From Litoribacterium kuwaitense (GTDB lineage Bacteria > Bacillota > Bacilli > Bacillales > DSM-28697), in contig NZ_JAALFC010000006.1 in assembly GCF_011058155.1 (NCBI RefSeq), positions 62,001 through 126,000 on the forward strand: 64,000 nt of DNA. Direction: 5' to 3'. Shown in pieces: positions 8,303-17,772 of this stretch (positions are counted from its first letter, which is position 1; every line of letters begins with the position of its first letter). A model generated the notes under the pieces. That model saw only the letters and a list, made by a program, of their open reading frames with translations. It was not told where the DNA came from and ran no database searches. A program made the position numbers and the translations under genes.

Positions 8303-9156
8303 TGGCTTTTGGCGAACCTACGAGCATTGAACCGAATCGTGGTCCAAATAAATCAAAACTAACGATCGTTAAACCCTTCAATAAAGCGTCCTTTATCATT
8401 GGAATGACTTTACTTGTTTTAGTCGCACTCACAATCTATGGATTTTTAACTTTTGATTATAAAGGTGTAAGTTTAATTGAAGGGGTTTTATTAACATTAG
8501 ATAATTTTAAAACGATGTTTACTGAACCACGATTAAGCAGCTTTACTTTTACGGAAGGACTCTATCAAGTCACAATTACGATCGGCTTAGCTATGCTTTC
8601 GACTTTGATAGGTGCGGTTGTTTCTCTATTTTTAGGGTTGTTTGCAGCTCAAAACTTAACGTCACCGAGAATTTCTAATATCATTAAAGTTTTTATCTCA
8701 TTTATCCGCGCAATCCCAACGGTACTTTGGGTGTTAATCTTTGCAGTAGCTGCCGGTTTGGGAAGTGTGGCGGCTGTCATTGGGATGACGTTCCACTCTG
8801 TCGGTTATTTGATTAAAGCGTATTCGGAATCGTTTGAGGAAATTGATGAAGGGGTCATTGAAGCATTAAAGGGAAGCGGAGCCAATTGGTGGCAAATTGT
8901 TTTCCAAGCAGTCATACCATCCTCCATTACTTATCTCATCTCATGGACGTTTCTACGATTTGAAATTAACTTTGGCGTAGCTGTTGCGATGGGAGCTGCT
9001 GCCGGAGCCGGTGGAATCGGTTTTGATATGTTTATGGCAAGTAGCTTTTACTTAGATTTACATGAAGTTGGAGCCATTACACTATACATTTTAACATTTG
9101 CTGTTTTACTTGAAATTGTTGCGGTGAGAATCAAAAGACATTTGCAAAGCAATTAA
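8302..9156 (+). CDS. phnE: Phosphonate-type ABC transporter permease PhnE (second copy)
   Basis: ATG 8302 overlaps the preceding stop; the longer frame from 8257 is unlikely. About 284 residues: a short cytoplasmic N-terminus, a first helix (IIGMTLLVLVALTIYGF) and an EAA-like loop (YSESFEEIDEGVIEALKGSG). Two unequal PhnE permeases in tandem are common in Bacillaceae PhnCDE systems. It is the last gene of this operon; no strong terminator is seen before the next PhoP-box region. Confidence 0.88.
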   Translation: MAFGEPTSIEPNRGPNKSKLTIVKPFNKASFIIGMTLLVLVALTIYGFLTFDYKGVSLIEGVLLTLDNFKTMFTEPRLSSFTFTEGLYQVTITIGLAMLSTLIGAVVSLFLGLFAAQNLTSPRISNIIKVFISFIRAIPTVLWVLIFAVAAGLGSVAAVIGMTFHSVGYLIKAYSESFEEIDEGVIEALKGSGANWWQIVFQAVIPSSITYLISWTFLRFEINFGVAVAMGAAAGAGGIGFDMFMASSFYLDLHEVGAITLYILTFAVLLEIVAVRIKRHLQSN

Positions 9157-9235
9157 GGTGTATAAACGTAACGTAGTAGTTAATTTGTGGTTTGTTGTCG
9201 AGGAGAACTGTGAATTTGAAACATATATACAAAAC

Positions 9236-9278
9236 TTCACACACGATCAATGAATTATTTACAATTCAAGTGTATTAT
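9236..9278 (+). promoter_or_regulatory. Candidate PhoP box and promoter for the phosphoesterase-tatAC operon
   Basis: TTCACA (9236-9241) and TTTACA (9258-9263) lie 22 nt apart, twice the 11-nt PhoP period, with a degenerate TCAATG in the middle slot. TATTAT (9273-9278) begins nine bases after the last hexamer, exactly as at 5165/5175. The rest of the 9157-9450 gap shows no gene. Confidence 0.5.
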
Positions 9279-9450
9279 TCGAGTTGAAAGGAGGGAAATT
9301 AAGGCTTTTTGTGTTTTTGGAGGATTTTTAGCGGTCATCATAAAAGCTAAAGGTCTCTAATACATTTGTTTTGTGTGAAGTCTTTGAGGACTAAGTTTCG
9401 AATTTTTGTTCAAGTGATGGATAAGACACTGGAGGAGTGAGAAATTTATC

Positions 9451-11157
9451 ATGAGCGACAACAAACCGCAAAAAGGTACGAAGGTGACAAACAGTATATT
9501 TGAAAATGAAATGGATCGCCGTACTTTTATTCAAAAGACATCGAAAGTCGCTGGAGCTACTCTTGGATTAACACTATTAGGAACATTAAATAGTCTTCCT
9601 GCAGGAGCTGCTTCAAAGTCTTCTGTGATGAAATCAAATGGTAAGGGGCCAGATTTAGTATTTCCAGTTATTAGTGATGTGCATATTAACCCACAAGGTG
9701 GCGGTTTAAACTATTTTCAAAACACATTAGAACAACTTAACAGAGAAGTCCCCAATCAAGATGCTTTTATTGTCAATGGTGATTTAACAGATTATGGGAC
9801 AGTAGAAGAATACGATCACTTTATGAACCTCTACAATCAATATAGACAAACAAACGCTGAATCAATGTTTACTATTGGTAACCATGAATATTGGAATGAT
9901 TTATCAGCGGAAGGTTCTCAACAGCGGTTTTGCGACAAAACAAACATGGAGTCTATTTATGTCCATAAGGTCATTAAAGGCTATCATTTTATTCTCCTCG
10001 GTACGGAAACTATTCAAGGACAATATTCAGGAAAGCAAATTGAATGGTTGAAAAAAAGGCTTGAAAAAGCTAATGCGGACGATTGGAAAAAGCCAATCTT
10101 TGTTTTCCATCACTTCCCGTTAGAAGGCACGATTTATGGAAGTCAGTATAGTTATGACAACAACGAAATTTTATATAATGCATTAAAACCATACCCACAA
10201 GTCATCTCTTTTTCTGGTCATACGCATTATCCTTTAGACGACCCAAGAATTATCCATCAAAAAGATTTTACTTCTATCGGGTCTTCAACAGGTTCGTACA
10301 TATGGCTTGATAAAGGGAGGATTCAAGGAGAAGTACCCGTGGGCGCAAGTTTCTTAAATCAAGCTTTGATTGTAGAGGTTCATAAAAACAAAGTCATCAT
10401 TAAGCGACGTGATATTCATAACGATGATTGGACTGGGGAGCCATTTGAGATTCGTTACCCTGCTAAGACGAACAAATTTAAATATAACGAGCATCTCGAT
10501 AAAAAAGCACCTTTTTTTACAAGAGATGCGATGGTGTCTATTGATCCAGAGATGACGACGTTGACAAGCTTAGGCATTTTGGTGAACCAAGCGACCGACG
10601 ATCTTAATGTTCATGATTATAAAATCGTAGCGAGGGATGTAGAAACAGGAGAAGTGGCGAATGAGTTTCTTGCTTTTTCTGAATTCTATAAAGATCCAGT
10701 ACCTAACCCATTACCATTACCAGTTAGAGGGTTAAAGCCTAATACAACTTATGAGATTGAAGTTCATGCAATCGATTCTTATGAAAAAGTTAGTCAAAAC
10801 TCATTAAAAGTGTTAGGAAAAACGGTAAAAGGTGATGAGGTCAAAATCACTTTATCAAAAGAAACACTTAACGGAACGGAAGGTGTGCTTGACGTTATTG
10901 TAGAACATGTAAGGACTCCGCAAAATGACTGGATTGGAGTATACGAAGAAGACGTTACTCCTGGTACCGGCCTCCCTTCCATTTGGTGGATGTATACGCA
11001 GCCTGAAAATGGAAAGCTATCATTGACGTACGATCCAAAAGAAAACAAATATCCAGACAGATTTAAGGAAGGCGTTACGTATAAAATGGTTTACTTCTAT
11101 GGCAGTGGCTATGATGCTGTAGCTTCAGCGACATTTTCGGTTAGAAGTGCCGAGTAA
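9451..11157 (+). CDS. Tat-exported calcineurin-like phosphoesterase
   Basis: Protein of 568 residues. The N-terminus carries a twin-arginine signal, MDRRTFIQK near residue 21 followed by a weakly hydrophobic stretch and AGAAS. The metal-site motifs follow in order: SDVHI, NGDLTD, GNHEYW, FHHFPLEG and SGHTHYP. After about residue 330 there are beta-rich regions of FN3-like type. It probably cleaves phosphoesters outside the cell, for example phosphodiesters in teichoic acid or lipid debris. The arrangement resembles B. subtilis phoD-tatAd-tatCd, but the catalytic family is PF00149, not PhoD. GGAGGAGTG precedes the ATG. Confidence 0.85.
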   Translation: MSDNKPQKGTKVTNSIFENEMDRRTFIQKTSKVAGATLGLTLLGTLNSLPAGAASKSSVMKSNGKGPDLVFPVISDVHINPQGGGLNYFQNTLEQLNREVPNQDAFIVNGDLTDYGTVEEYDHFMNLYNQYRQTNAESMFTIGNHEYWNDLSAEGSQQRFCDKTNMESIYVHKVIKGYHFILLGTETIQGQYSGKQIEWLKKRLEKANADDWKKPIFVFHHFPLEGTIYGSQYSYDNNEILYNALKPYPQVISFSGHTHYPLDDPRIIHQKDFTSIGSSTGSYIWLDKGRIQGEVPVGASFLNQALIVEVHKNKVIIKRRDIHNDDWTGEPFEIRYPAKTNKFKYNEHLDKKAPFFTRDAMVSIDPEMTTLTSLGILVNQATDDLNVHDYKIVARDVETGEVANEFLAFSEFYKDPVPNPLPLPVRGLKPNTTYEIEVHAIDSYEKVSQNSLKVLGKTVKGDEVKITLSKETLNGTEGVLDVIVEHVRTPQNDWIGVYEEDVTPGTGLPSIWWMYTQPENGKLSLTYDPKENKYPDRFKEGVTYKMVYFYGSGYDAVASATFSVRSAE

Positions 11158-11198
11158 ATGAAGACAACGGTCATTAAAAATTGTAGGAGGTTTACATT

Positions 11199-11399
11199 AT
11201 GCCATTGAACATCGGAATTCCCGGTTTAATCCTCGTGCTCGTGATTGCTCTCATTGTTTTTGGTCCTTCAAAATTACCAGAGCTTGGTCGTGCTGTCGGA
11301 TCAACTTTAAAAGAATTTAAAAAATCTACGAGAGACTTAGTTTCAGATGATGAACTAGAAAAAGACCAACCGAATCAGAAGACCGAAAAAAGCATCTGA
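11199..11399 (+). CDS. tatA: Twin-arginine translocase protein TatA
   Basis: Protein of 66 residues: one N-terminal membrane helix ([17 protein letters not shown]), the conserved [12 protein letters not shown] hinge and amphipathic helix, then a charged tail. Ribosome site TAGGAGG lies upstream. Adjacent to its presumed cargo and tatC, it forms a minimal TatAC translocase of Gram-positive type. Confidence 0.93.
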   Translation: MPLNIGIPGLILVLVIALIVFGPSKLPELGRAVGSTLKEFKKSTRDLVSDDELEKDQPNQKTEKSI

Positions 11400-11465
11400 T
11401 CATCTAATCGAGTGAGGTGTGAGTAGTTCACTGCTTGCATCTTTCTTTTTTCTGAGGTGGTAGTC

Positions 11466-12203
11466 ATGAGGCAAAAGAAAATGAATGTGATTGGACATTT
11501 AGATGAGTTGCGTAAAAGGCTAATCATTACTTTAGGAGCGTTTATTGTATTTTTTATCGCGGGGTTTATTTTCGTCAAAGATATTTACAATTGGATTGTT
11601 CAAGACTTTCCGATTCAATTAGCTGTTTTAGGCCCCGGGGACATCTTATGGGTATATCTCATGCTTTCTAGTGTGGTAGCGATTGCTGTAACGATTCCTG
11701 TAGCAGCGCATCAAGTGTGGCTCTTTGTTCGCCCAGCTTTAGAAGGTGACGAACGAAAAGCAACATTAGCCTACATCCCTGCACTGTTTATCTTATTCAT
11801 TTTAGGGTTATGTTTCGGGTATTTTCTCATCTTTCCAATTGTCTTCAATTTCCTGCTTTCTTTATCAGAAGATATGTTTATGAACTTTTTTACAGCAGAG
11901 AAGTATTTTCGTTTTCTGATCAATATGACGCTACCATTTGGATTTTTATTTGAACTCCCAGCGGTGATCATGTTTTTAACAAACATTGGCATTTTAAACC
12001 CTTATCGCCTACAAAAAATAAGAAAATATGCGTACTTTATTCTTGTGGTAATATCTGTACTCATTACACCACCTGATTTTCTGTCGGATATTCTCGTGAT
12101 TATCCCATTACTTTTTCTATATGAATGCAGTGTGCTGCTTTCCAAGGTCGTTTACCGTAAGAAACTCAAAGTAACTGACTTAGATGGGAAAATAGGAGTT
12201 TGA
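11466..12203 (+). CDS. tatC: Twin-arginine translocase protein TatC
   Basis: Protein of about 245 residues. ATG 11466 follows GAGGTGG; GTG 11457 is the alternative. It begins with the TatC signature GHLDELRKRLI, then six membrane segments with FVRPALEGDERK and FLFELPAVIMFL. It recognises the twin-arginine signal of the upstream phosphoesterase. Confidence 0.93.
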   Translation: MRQKKMNVIGHLDELRKRLIITLGAFIVFFIAGFIFVKDIYNWIVQDFPIQLAVLGPGDILWVYLMLSSVVAIAVTIPVAAHQVWLFVRPALEGDERKATLAYIPALFILFILGLCFGYFLIFPIVFNFLLSLSEDMFMNFFTAEKYFRFLINMTLPFGFLFELPAVIMFLTNIGILNPYRLQKIRKYAYFILVVISVLITPPDFLSDILVIIPLLFLYECSVLLSKVVYRKKLKVTDLDGKIGV

Positions 12204-12280
12204 TCATGGGAAGGTGTGTGAAGTTGTGTTATTATGTTAGTAATTAAACATACCTATATGATTAAAAGTTGGTGAATCTA

Positions 12281-13045
12281 GTGTTAATGTATGACCGTCA
12301 TGAGAAAATCATGGAGTTATTGCGGAAAAATAAATCATTAAAAGTGTCAACAGTCACTAAAACTTTCGGTGTCTCGACGGAAACCATTAGAAGAGATTTA
12401 GAGTTTTTAGAAAAAGAAGGTTATTTACGTAGGGTGCGCGGGGGTGCTGTTATTGATGATTTAAACAGCCCAGAAGAAAATTTTACTTTCCGAGAAACAA
12501 AGTATATTGATGAAAAAAGAGAGATTGCTGACATTGCTACACGCTATGTTTCTGAAGGGCAATCGATTGCGTTAGATGTGAGTACGACAAATACGGAGTT
12601 TGCGAGAGCTTTAAAGGAAAAATTTCAACGATTAACGATTTTAACCAACTCATTATTGATTGCAAACGAGCTTGCTGAAATGCCTAATTACACGATCATT
12701 TTACCAGGCGGTGTGCTAAGAAATGATGAATTGTGTATGGTAGGGCATTTGACGGAAGATTTCTTTAAGGGCTTTAGTATTGATACATTCTTTATGAGTA
12801 TTAGTGGGATTTCGTTAATTGAAGGGTTAACCGATTATGGGATGGGTGAATTTCAAGTTAAAATGAAAATGCTCGAAAGCTCTAGGAACTGTGTCGTTTT
12901 AGCTGATAGTAGCAAGTTTGATGTAGCTTCCTTACTAAGAGTTTGCCATTTCGATCGTGTTGATCGTATTATTACCGATTCTAAATTGTCAGAGAAAGTT
13001 TTGAAAAAATATACAAGTGAAGGCATTGAGATCGTGAACGGTTGA
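12281..13045 (+). CDS. DeoR-family transcriptional regulator
   Basis: N-terminal helix-turn-helix: RHEKIMELLRKNKSLKVSTV then FGVSTETIRRDLEFLE and LRRVRGGAV. The C-terminal DeoR sensor domain carries LTNSLLIANEL and the GVL..D segment that binds sugar or polyol phosphates in relatives. GTG 12281 (MLMYDRHEK) fits family N-termini; TTG 12269 and ATG 12287 are alternatives. Its position between the Tat operon and a HAD phosphatase suggests it senses a phosphorylated product of the island. Inducer unknown. Confidence 0.85.
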   Translation: MLMYDRHEKIMELLRKNKSLKVSTVTKTFGVSTETIRRDLEFLEKEGYLRRVRGGAVIDDLNSPEENFTFRETKYIDEKREIADIATRYVSEGQSIALDVSTTNTEFARALKEKFQRLTILTNSLLIANELAEMPNYTIILPGGVLRNDELCMVGHLTEDFFKGFSIDTFFMSISGISLIEGLTDYGMGEFQVKMKMLESSRNCVVLADSSKFDVASLLRVCHFDRVDRIITDSKLSEKVLKKYTSEGIEIVNG

Positions 13046-13112
13046 TCCTACGTTGTCGCTTGTGTGAGACGTAGTGAGCGAGTAACTATACATAAAAGAG
13101 GAATGAATTTAT

Positions 13113-13877
13113 TTGGGAATTAAAGGTATTCTATTTGATAAAGATGGTACTCTATTACAATTTGGTACTGTATGGATTAAAGTGATGAACGAGGTCATCG
13201 ATGACATCCTCGATGTAATTGGTGAGACGGGGAATAAAGCGCTAAAGAACCGATTATGTCTAGCTATTGGGTTAAATGATGATAAGGTTGACGAAAAAGG
13301 GCTTTTGGCAAGTGGAACAACCGTTGATATGGCACAGGCTTTTCAAGCCATTTTACCAGAAAACATACCCTTTTTGGAGCAATGGATGGCCGACAAAATA
13401 TACGTCAAAACCCAAGAATCCATCGATTGTGTTAAGCCTGTTTGCGACCTATCAGCACTATTTTCAGCTCTGAAGCAAAAGGGAATGATCATTGGAATAG
13501 CTACAGCTGATGATTTTGATACGACGGTTTTATGCTTAAAGCATCTAGGCGTTCAAAATGACATTCAATTTTTAGGGACGAGTGATCTTTTCGAGAAGAA
13601 ACCAAGCTCGCAAATTGTAGATAAGTTCTGCGAACAATTTGGTCTGGAAAATGAAGAGATCGCTTTTGTAGGCGATACTCTCGTAGATTTACAAACAGCT
13701 AAAAATGGTGAAGTCGGGCACGGTATTGGTGTTTTGTCAGGTGTTGGTTCTGAGCGGGAGCTACAATCTTTAGCTGACTTTGTCATTCCAAACATCGAGT
13801 ATTTAATCAATGGTGACGATAAGTTTATATGGGAGTCGGAACTGGAAGGTAAGAAGGAAGCAACATACACTCCATAA
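13113..13877 (+). CDS. HAD-superfamily hydrolase (phosphatase)
   Basis: TTG start behind AGAGGAATG; 254 residues. HAD motif I is FDKDGTLL, motif II lies around IATAD, motif III Lys is in EKKPSSQ and motif IV is GDTLVD. An inserted cap domain fits the phosphoglycolate-phosphatase-like group. No signal peptide, so it acts in the cytoplasm, probably removing phosphate from a small imported ester. It ends the island and is followed by a terminator. Confidence 0.83.
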   Translation: MGIKGILFDKDGTLLQFGTVWIKVMNEVIDDILDVIGETGNKALKNRLCLAIGLNDDKVDEKGLLASGTTVDMAQAFQAILPENIPFLEQWMADKIYVKTQESIDCVKPVCDLSALFSALKQKGMIIGIATADDFDTTVLCLKHLGVQNDIQFLGTSDLFEKKPSSQIVDKFCEQFGLENEEIAFVGDTLVDLQTAKNGEVGHGIGVLSGVGSERELQSLADFVIPNIEYLINGDDKFIWESELEGKKEATYTP

Positions 13878-13887
13878 TGACTTTGCA

Positions 13888-13918
13888 GAGGACGCTACAT
13901 AAATTTAGTGTCCTTTTT
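13888..13918 (+). terminator. Intrinsic terminator after the HAD gene
   Basis: AGGAC..CT and AG.GTCCT arms around ACATAAATTT, followed by TTTTTG. Confidence 0.8.
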
Positions 13919-14280
13919 GTTATACTTTTGCATTAGGGAAGGACGTTTTGCACAACTGTGAACGAATGATCTGTCATACGTTCTGTGAATTTTTAACGTT
14001 TTTGCCAAGAAGTCTTATCTTCAAGCGAAGCTAAGTGGTGAGTAGTTCACAAGAAGTCCTCACCTTTCTATTGCGGACAGTCAACCTGACCGGTTTTTTA
14101 CATATACTATGCTATGGCCTATTTCGGATGATGTCTGTAAATTTGATGCCACTCGCGGTCGCCGGTCGTAATGCGAACGGTTTTGTCGGCCTAAATGTTG
14201 ATTGCGCAACAAAGGCGTCGGTTGTTCAGAATCTGATGCGGAAGGCTACAACTTTTTTCAAAAAGGATGGTCGATAGCGC
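13919..14280. other. Intergenic region before asnO
   Basis: About 360 nt. An 80-codon frame (14035-14277, GTG start, no good ribosome site) is present but its product resembles nothing I know and I do not call it. A weak promoter-like CTGACC and TATGCT pair occurs near 14088-14115. No riboswitch motif was recognised. Confidence 0.4.
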
Positions 14281-16122
14281 ATGTGTGGAATTAGCGGTTG
14301 GTCAGATTGGCAACAAAATGTCAAAAGTGAAGAAAAGGCGACCAGAACCATGACACAAACGATGACCAGCCGAGGGCCGGATGCCAGTGGTTTCTGGAGC
14401 CAAACTCATATTAGCTTGGGCCATCGTCGGCTTGCTGTTGTTGATCTGGCTGGGGGCGGGCAGCCTATGATAAAAAAGATTGATCATCAGCACTTTGCCC
14501 TCGTTTATAATGGTGAGCTTTACAATACGGAGGATTTACGGAGAGAGCTCTTAAACAGGGGATACAGCTTTCAATCCCATTCTGACACAGAAGTTTTGTT
14601 GATCAGTTATATAGAATGGGGTGAAGGCTGTGTTGATCGATTGAACGGCATTTTTGCCTTTGCGATATGGGATGAGCGAAAAGAGCAGCTGTTTTGTGCT
14701 CGAGATCGCCTTGGAGTAAAACCTTTCTTTTATAGTCACGGAGATTCTTCATTCGTTTTTGCATCCGAAATAAAAGCTTTGCTAACGCATCCGCATGTGT
14801 CGCCGGTCGTAGATCTTGGTTCGCTTCACGATGTGCTCGGTCTCGGTCCATCACGGAGCCCAGGGAGTGGTGTATTTCGGGATATCGATGAGCTTCGTCC
14901 TGGGCATGTCGCTATTTGGAGCCGACAAGGCTTAAAGGTCAGGCGTTATTGGAACGTCAAAAGTGCGCCACACCGACATGATGTCGAAGAAACGGCGGCG
15001 CATGTCAAAGACTTGTTTTTGGATGCCGTCGAACGCCAGCTCGTTTCCGATGTCCCACTGGCAACTTTTTTATCAGGAGGACTTGACTCGTCAGGAATCA
15101 CGGCTGTCGCTGCAGACTATTACAAAAAGCATGGACACAACTCGCTACACACATTTTCTCTCGATTACGAAGATAATGATCGGTATTTTAAAGCCGATGA
15201 TTTTCAGCCGAACAGTGATGGGTATTGGATTAAGCAAATGACCGATCGGTTTAACACTAGACATCACCAGTGTGTGATCGATAACCAATCCTTGGTATCC
15301 TTACTGAAGGAAGCCGTTGAATTTAGAGACCTTCCAGGCATGGCAGATATTGATTCTTCTTTATTATGGTTCTGTCGGGAAATTAAAAAGACGCATACCG
15401 TTGCTTTGTCGGGTGAATGTGCTGATGAGATATTTGGTGGTTATCCATGGTTTCATCGTCCCTCAGGAGAAGGGCATTTTCCATGGATGACGTCTTTACA
15501 ATTGCGGGAACAACTGATTCGTCCTGAAATCCGTAAGCATATGGATTTGCAAGGCTACGTACAGAAGCAATATGACATGACCGTTCAAGAAACGCCGCTT
15601 TTAGAAGGGGAAAATGAGGAGGAAACGAAGCGTCGCCAATTGTTTTATATCAATATGCTTTGGTTTATGACGACACTGCTTGATCGAAAAGACCGGATGA
15701 GTATGGGAGCCAGCTTAGAAGTTCGCGTGCCTTTTGCTGATCATCGCCTCGTTGAGTATGTGTGGAACATTCCTTGGGATCTGAAAATGCACGGTGGGAG
15801 AGAAAAAGGAATTTTAAGAAAAGCACTTGAAGGGGTTTTGCCTGATGATGTGCTTTATCGGAAAAAAAGTCCATATCCGAAAACCCACCACCCAGCATAT
15901 ACAGCGGCTGTCCAGCAATGGATAAAAGATATTTGCAATGATGCCAATGCTCCGTTATTCGATGTATTGGATAGACGTTCGGTAGAACAGCTTTTAGAGG
16001 GGAATGCAGAGGAAATAAAGACGCCTTGGTTTGGTCAATTAATGAAGGGACCACAGCTACTTGCTCATCTAGGACAGATGAATCATTGGCTTGAAACATA
16101 TAACGTACGTTTATCGACGTAA
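14281..16122 (+). CDS. asnO: Asparagine synthase (glutamine-hydrolysing), AsnO type
   Basis: Protein of 613 residues. Cys2 of MCGISGW is the glutaminase nucleophile after Met removal; RGPDASG and YNGELYN form the glutamine pocket. The synthetase half has the ATP-binding loop FLSGGLDSS and GECADEIFGGYPWFHR, then DRMSMGASLEVRVPFAD. It makes asparagine from aspartate, ATP and glutamine. Length and position match B. subtilis AsnO (YisO), which neighbours yisP; here the carotenoid genes follow. A strong terminator separates it from crtN-A, so co-transcription is not required. Confidence 0.92.
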   Translation: MCGISGWSDWQQNVKSEEKATRTMTQTMTSRGPDASGFWSQTHISLGHRRLAVVDLAGGGQPMIKKIDHQHFALVYNGELYNTEDLRRELLNRGYSFQSHSDTEVLLISYIEWGEGCVDRLNGIFAFAIWDERKEQLFCARDRLGVKPFFYSHGDSSFVFASEIKALLTHPHVSPVVDLGSLHDVLGLGPSRSPGSGVFRDIDELRPGHVAIWSRQGLKVRRYWNVKSAPHRHDVEETAAHVKDLFLDAVERQLVSDVPLATFLSGGLDSSGITAVAADYYKKHGHNSLHTFSLDYEDNDRYFKADDFQPNSDGYWIKQMTDRFNTRHHQCVIDNQSLVSLLKEAVEFRDLPGMADIDSSLLWFCREIKKTHTVALSGECADEIFGGYPWFHRPSGEGHFPWMTSLQLREQLIRPEIRKHMDLQGYVQKQYDMTVQETPLLEGENEEETKRRQLFYINMLWFMTTLLDRKDRMSMGASLEVRVPFADHRLVEYVWNIPWDLKMHGGREKGILRKALEGVLPDDVLYRKKSPYPKTHHPAYTAAVQQWIKDICNDANAPLFDVLDRRSVEQLLEGNAEEIKTPWFGQLMKGPQLLAHLGQMNHWLETYNVRLST

Positions 16123-16124
16123 TA

Positions 16125-16155
16125 AACAGCCTAGTCATATCGCTAGGCTGTTTTA
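16125..16155 (+). terminator. Intrinsic terminator after asnO
   Basis: AACAGCCTAG (16125-16134) pairs perfectly with CTAGGCTGTT (16143-16152), then TT. Confidence 0.8.
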
Positions 16156-16163
16156 TATTTGAG

Positions 16164-16189
16164 GTTTTTCTTTTAATAAATTGGGGAAA
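16164..16189 (+). promoter_or_regulatory. Candidate sigma-B promoter for the forward carotenoid operon
   Basis: GTTTTT (16164-16169), 14 nt, then GGGAAA (16184-16189) resembles the sigma-B consensus GTTTAA-N12..15-GGGWAW. It lies about 80 nt before the first crtN start. The S. aureus crt operon is known to be sigma-B driven, which makes this plausible but not proven. Confidence 0.4.
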
Positions 16190-16270
16190 ACGGAACAGGA
16201 AATTATATATTTTGAGGCTAATGATTTTGGAACATGTGCCAAAGGTTGCATTGCTATGGAAGGAGATCGT

Positions 16271-17772
16271 ATGTTGAAAAAAAAGGTGGTCATTGTTGGA
16301 GCTGGTCCGGGAGGGCTGGCGAGTGGAATGCTTCTTTCAGCTGCATCCTGTGACGTATATATATATGAAAAGCAGCCGACGGTCGGTGGACGTAATTCAG
16401 CTTTGCAATTAGGTGATTTCACCTTTGATTTAGGGCCAACCTTTTTGAGTATGCCATACATTATTGATGAGTTGTTTACGGCTGTTGGAAGGCGAATGAG
16501 CGATTATCTCAAATTGATTGAGTTGTCTCCGATGTACAACCTTGTTTTTCAAGGGGAATCCATCTCGATGTATCGCGATCGTGATTTGATGAAGGAGGCG
16601 ATGCAATCTTTTTCCCCTGCGGACGTTCAAGGGTATGAACGATTTATGGAAGGAATCGAGAAAAAGTGGAACGCTTTGCTTCCTATTTTGCAAAATAAGC
16701 ATGATTCCATACTAGATTATGGGCGTTGGCGCTTTTTGAAAGCACTTCCTCAATTATCGTTGGGAAAAAGTGTGTATGATGTATTGTCTGATTATTTTAC
16801 CGATGAGCGGGTAAAGCTTGCCTTTTCTTTTCAAGCAAAATACTTAGGTATGTCTCCGTGGGAATGTCCGGGTGCCTTTTCTATTTTGTCATTTATGGAA
16901 CATAAATATGGTGTTTTCACCCGATCGGCGGCGTCAATCAGCTTTCAAAAGCGATGGCAAAAGTTATTGAAGAGAATGAAGGGGAGATTCATACAAATTG
17001 TGGTGTTCGTCAAGTGCTTATGGATCAAGGCCGGGCAACAGGCGTTTTACTTGAAAATGGTGAGCGCGTTGAAGCTGACGAAGTGATTATTAATGCTGAT
17101 TTTGGGCATGCGATGCAGCATCTTTTTCCAGAAGGGGCAGTCCAAAAATATACGCCTGCACGTTTGCGGAAGAAAAAGTGGTCGTGCTCAACGTTTATGC
17201 TGTATGTTGGACTTGATCGATTGTATGACACGCATCACCATACGATCTTTTTTTCCGAGGATTATAAGCGAAATGTTGAACAAATTACAGGATCACTCGT
17301 TCTTCCTGACGATCCGTCCATTTATGTACAAAATCCATCTGTGACTGATCCGACACTTGCGCCTTCAGGACAATCGGCACTCTATATTCTCGCACCCGTA
17401 CCTAATAATTTGAGTGACATCCACTGGGAGGATGTAGGGCCTCGTTTTCGCGATGCAGTGCTTGCTACTTTAGAGAAGCAACCACAATTTTCTCGTCTCC
17501 GTGAGCATATTGTTACAGAAAAAATGCTAACACCTACACAGTGGGAAAGTGAGTATGCAGTCCATTATGGAGCGACGTTTAATTTAGGTCATCAGCTTTC
17601 GCAAATGATGTATTTTCGTCCGCATAACCGGTTTAAACATATTCCGCACGTTTGGCTGACGGGTGGTGGGACGCACCCTGGCAGTGGTCTTCCGACGATC
17701 CTTGAGTCTGCGCGCATTACAGCACGAGGGATCTTAGAACAAGGGCGAGGCGTCAAGGAGGGATTCATGTGA
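16271..17772 (+). pseudogene. CrtN-type carotenoid desaturase A, frameshifted as read
   Basis: Start ATG 16271 behind GGAAGGAGATCGT. The FAD-binding N-terminus is KKVVIVGAGPGGLASGML with a GGR motif. The frame breaks after HKYGV at 16914-16917: four T where five give VFHPIGGVNQLSKAM, rejoining the frame that ends at 17772 (about 500 residues). The C-terminus has the family FAD motif GGGTHPGSGLPTILESAR. It likely introduces double bonds into dehydrosqualene (C30) as CrtN does. The next gene starts GTG inside its stop region. Confidence 0.8.

Noticed and set aside
9298-9360. 20-codon hydrophobic frame starting at ATT after AAAGGAGGG in the phosphoesterase leader
   Set aside because: ATT is a very rare start and lies only 3 nt from GGAGG; not called as a gene.
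14035-14277. 80-codon ORF ending just before asnO
   Set aside because: No convincing ribosome site, unlikely composition and no recognisable family.
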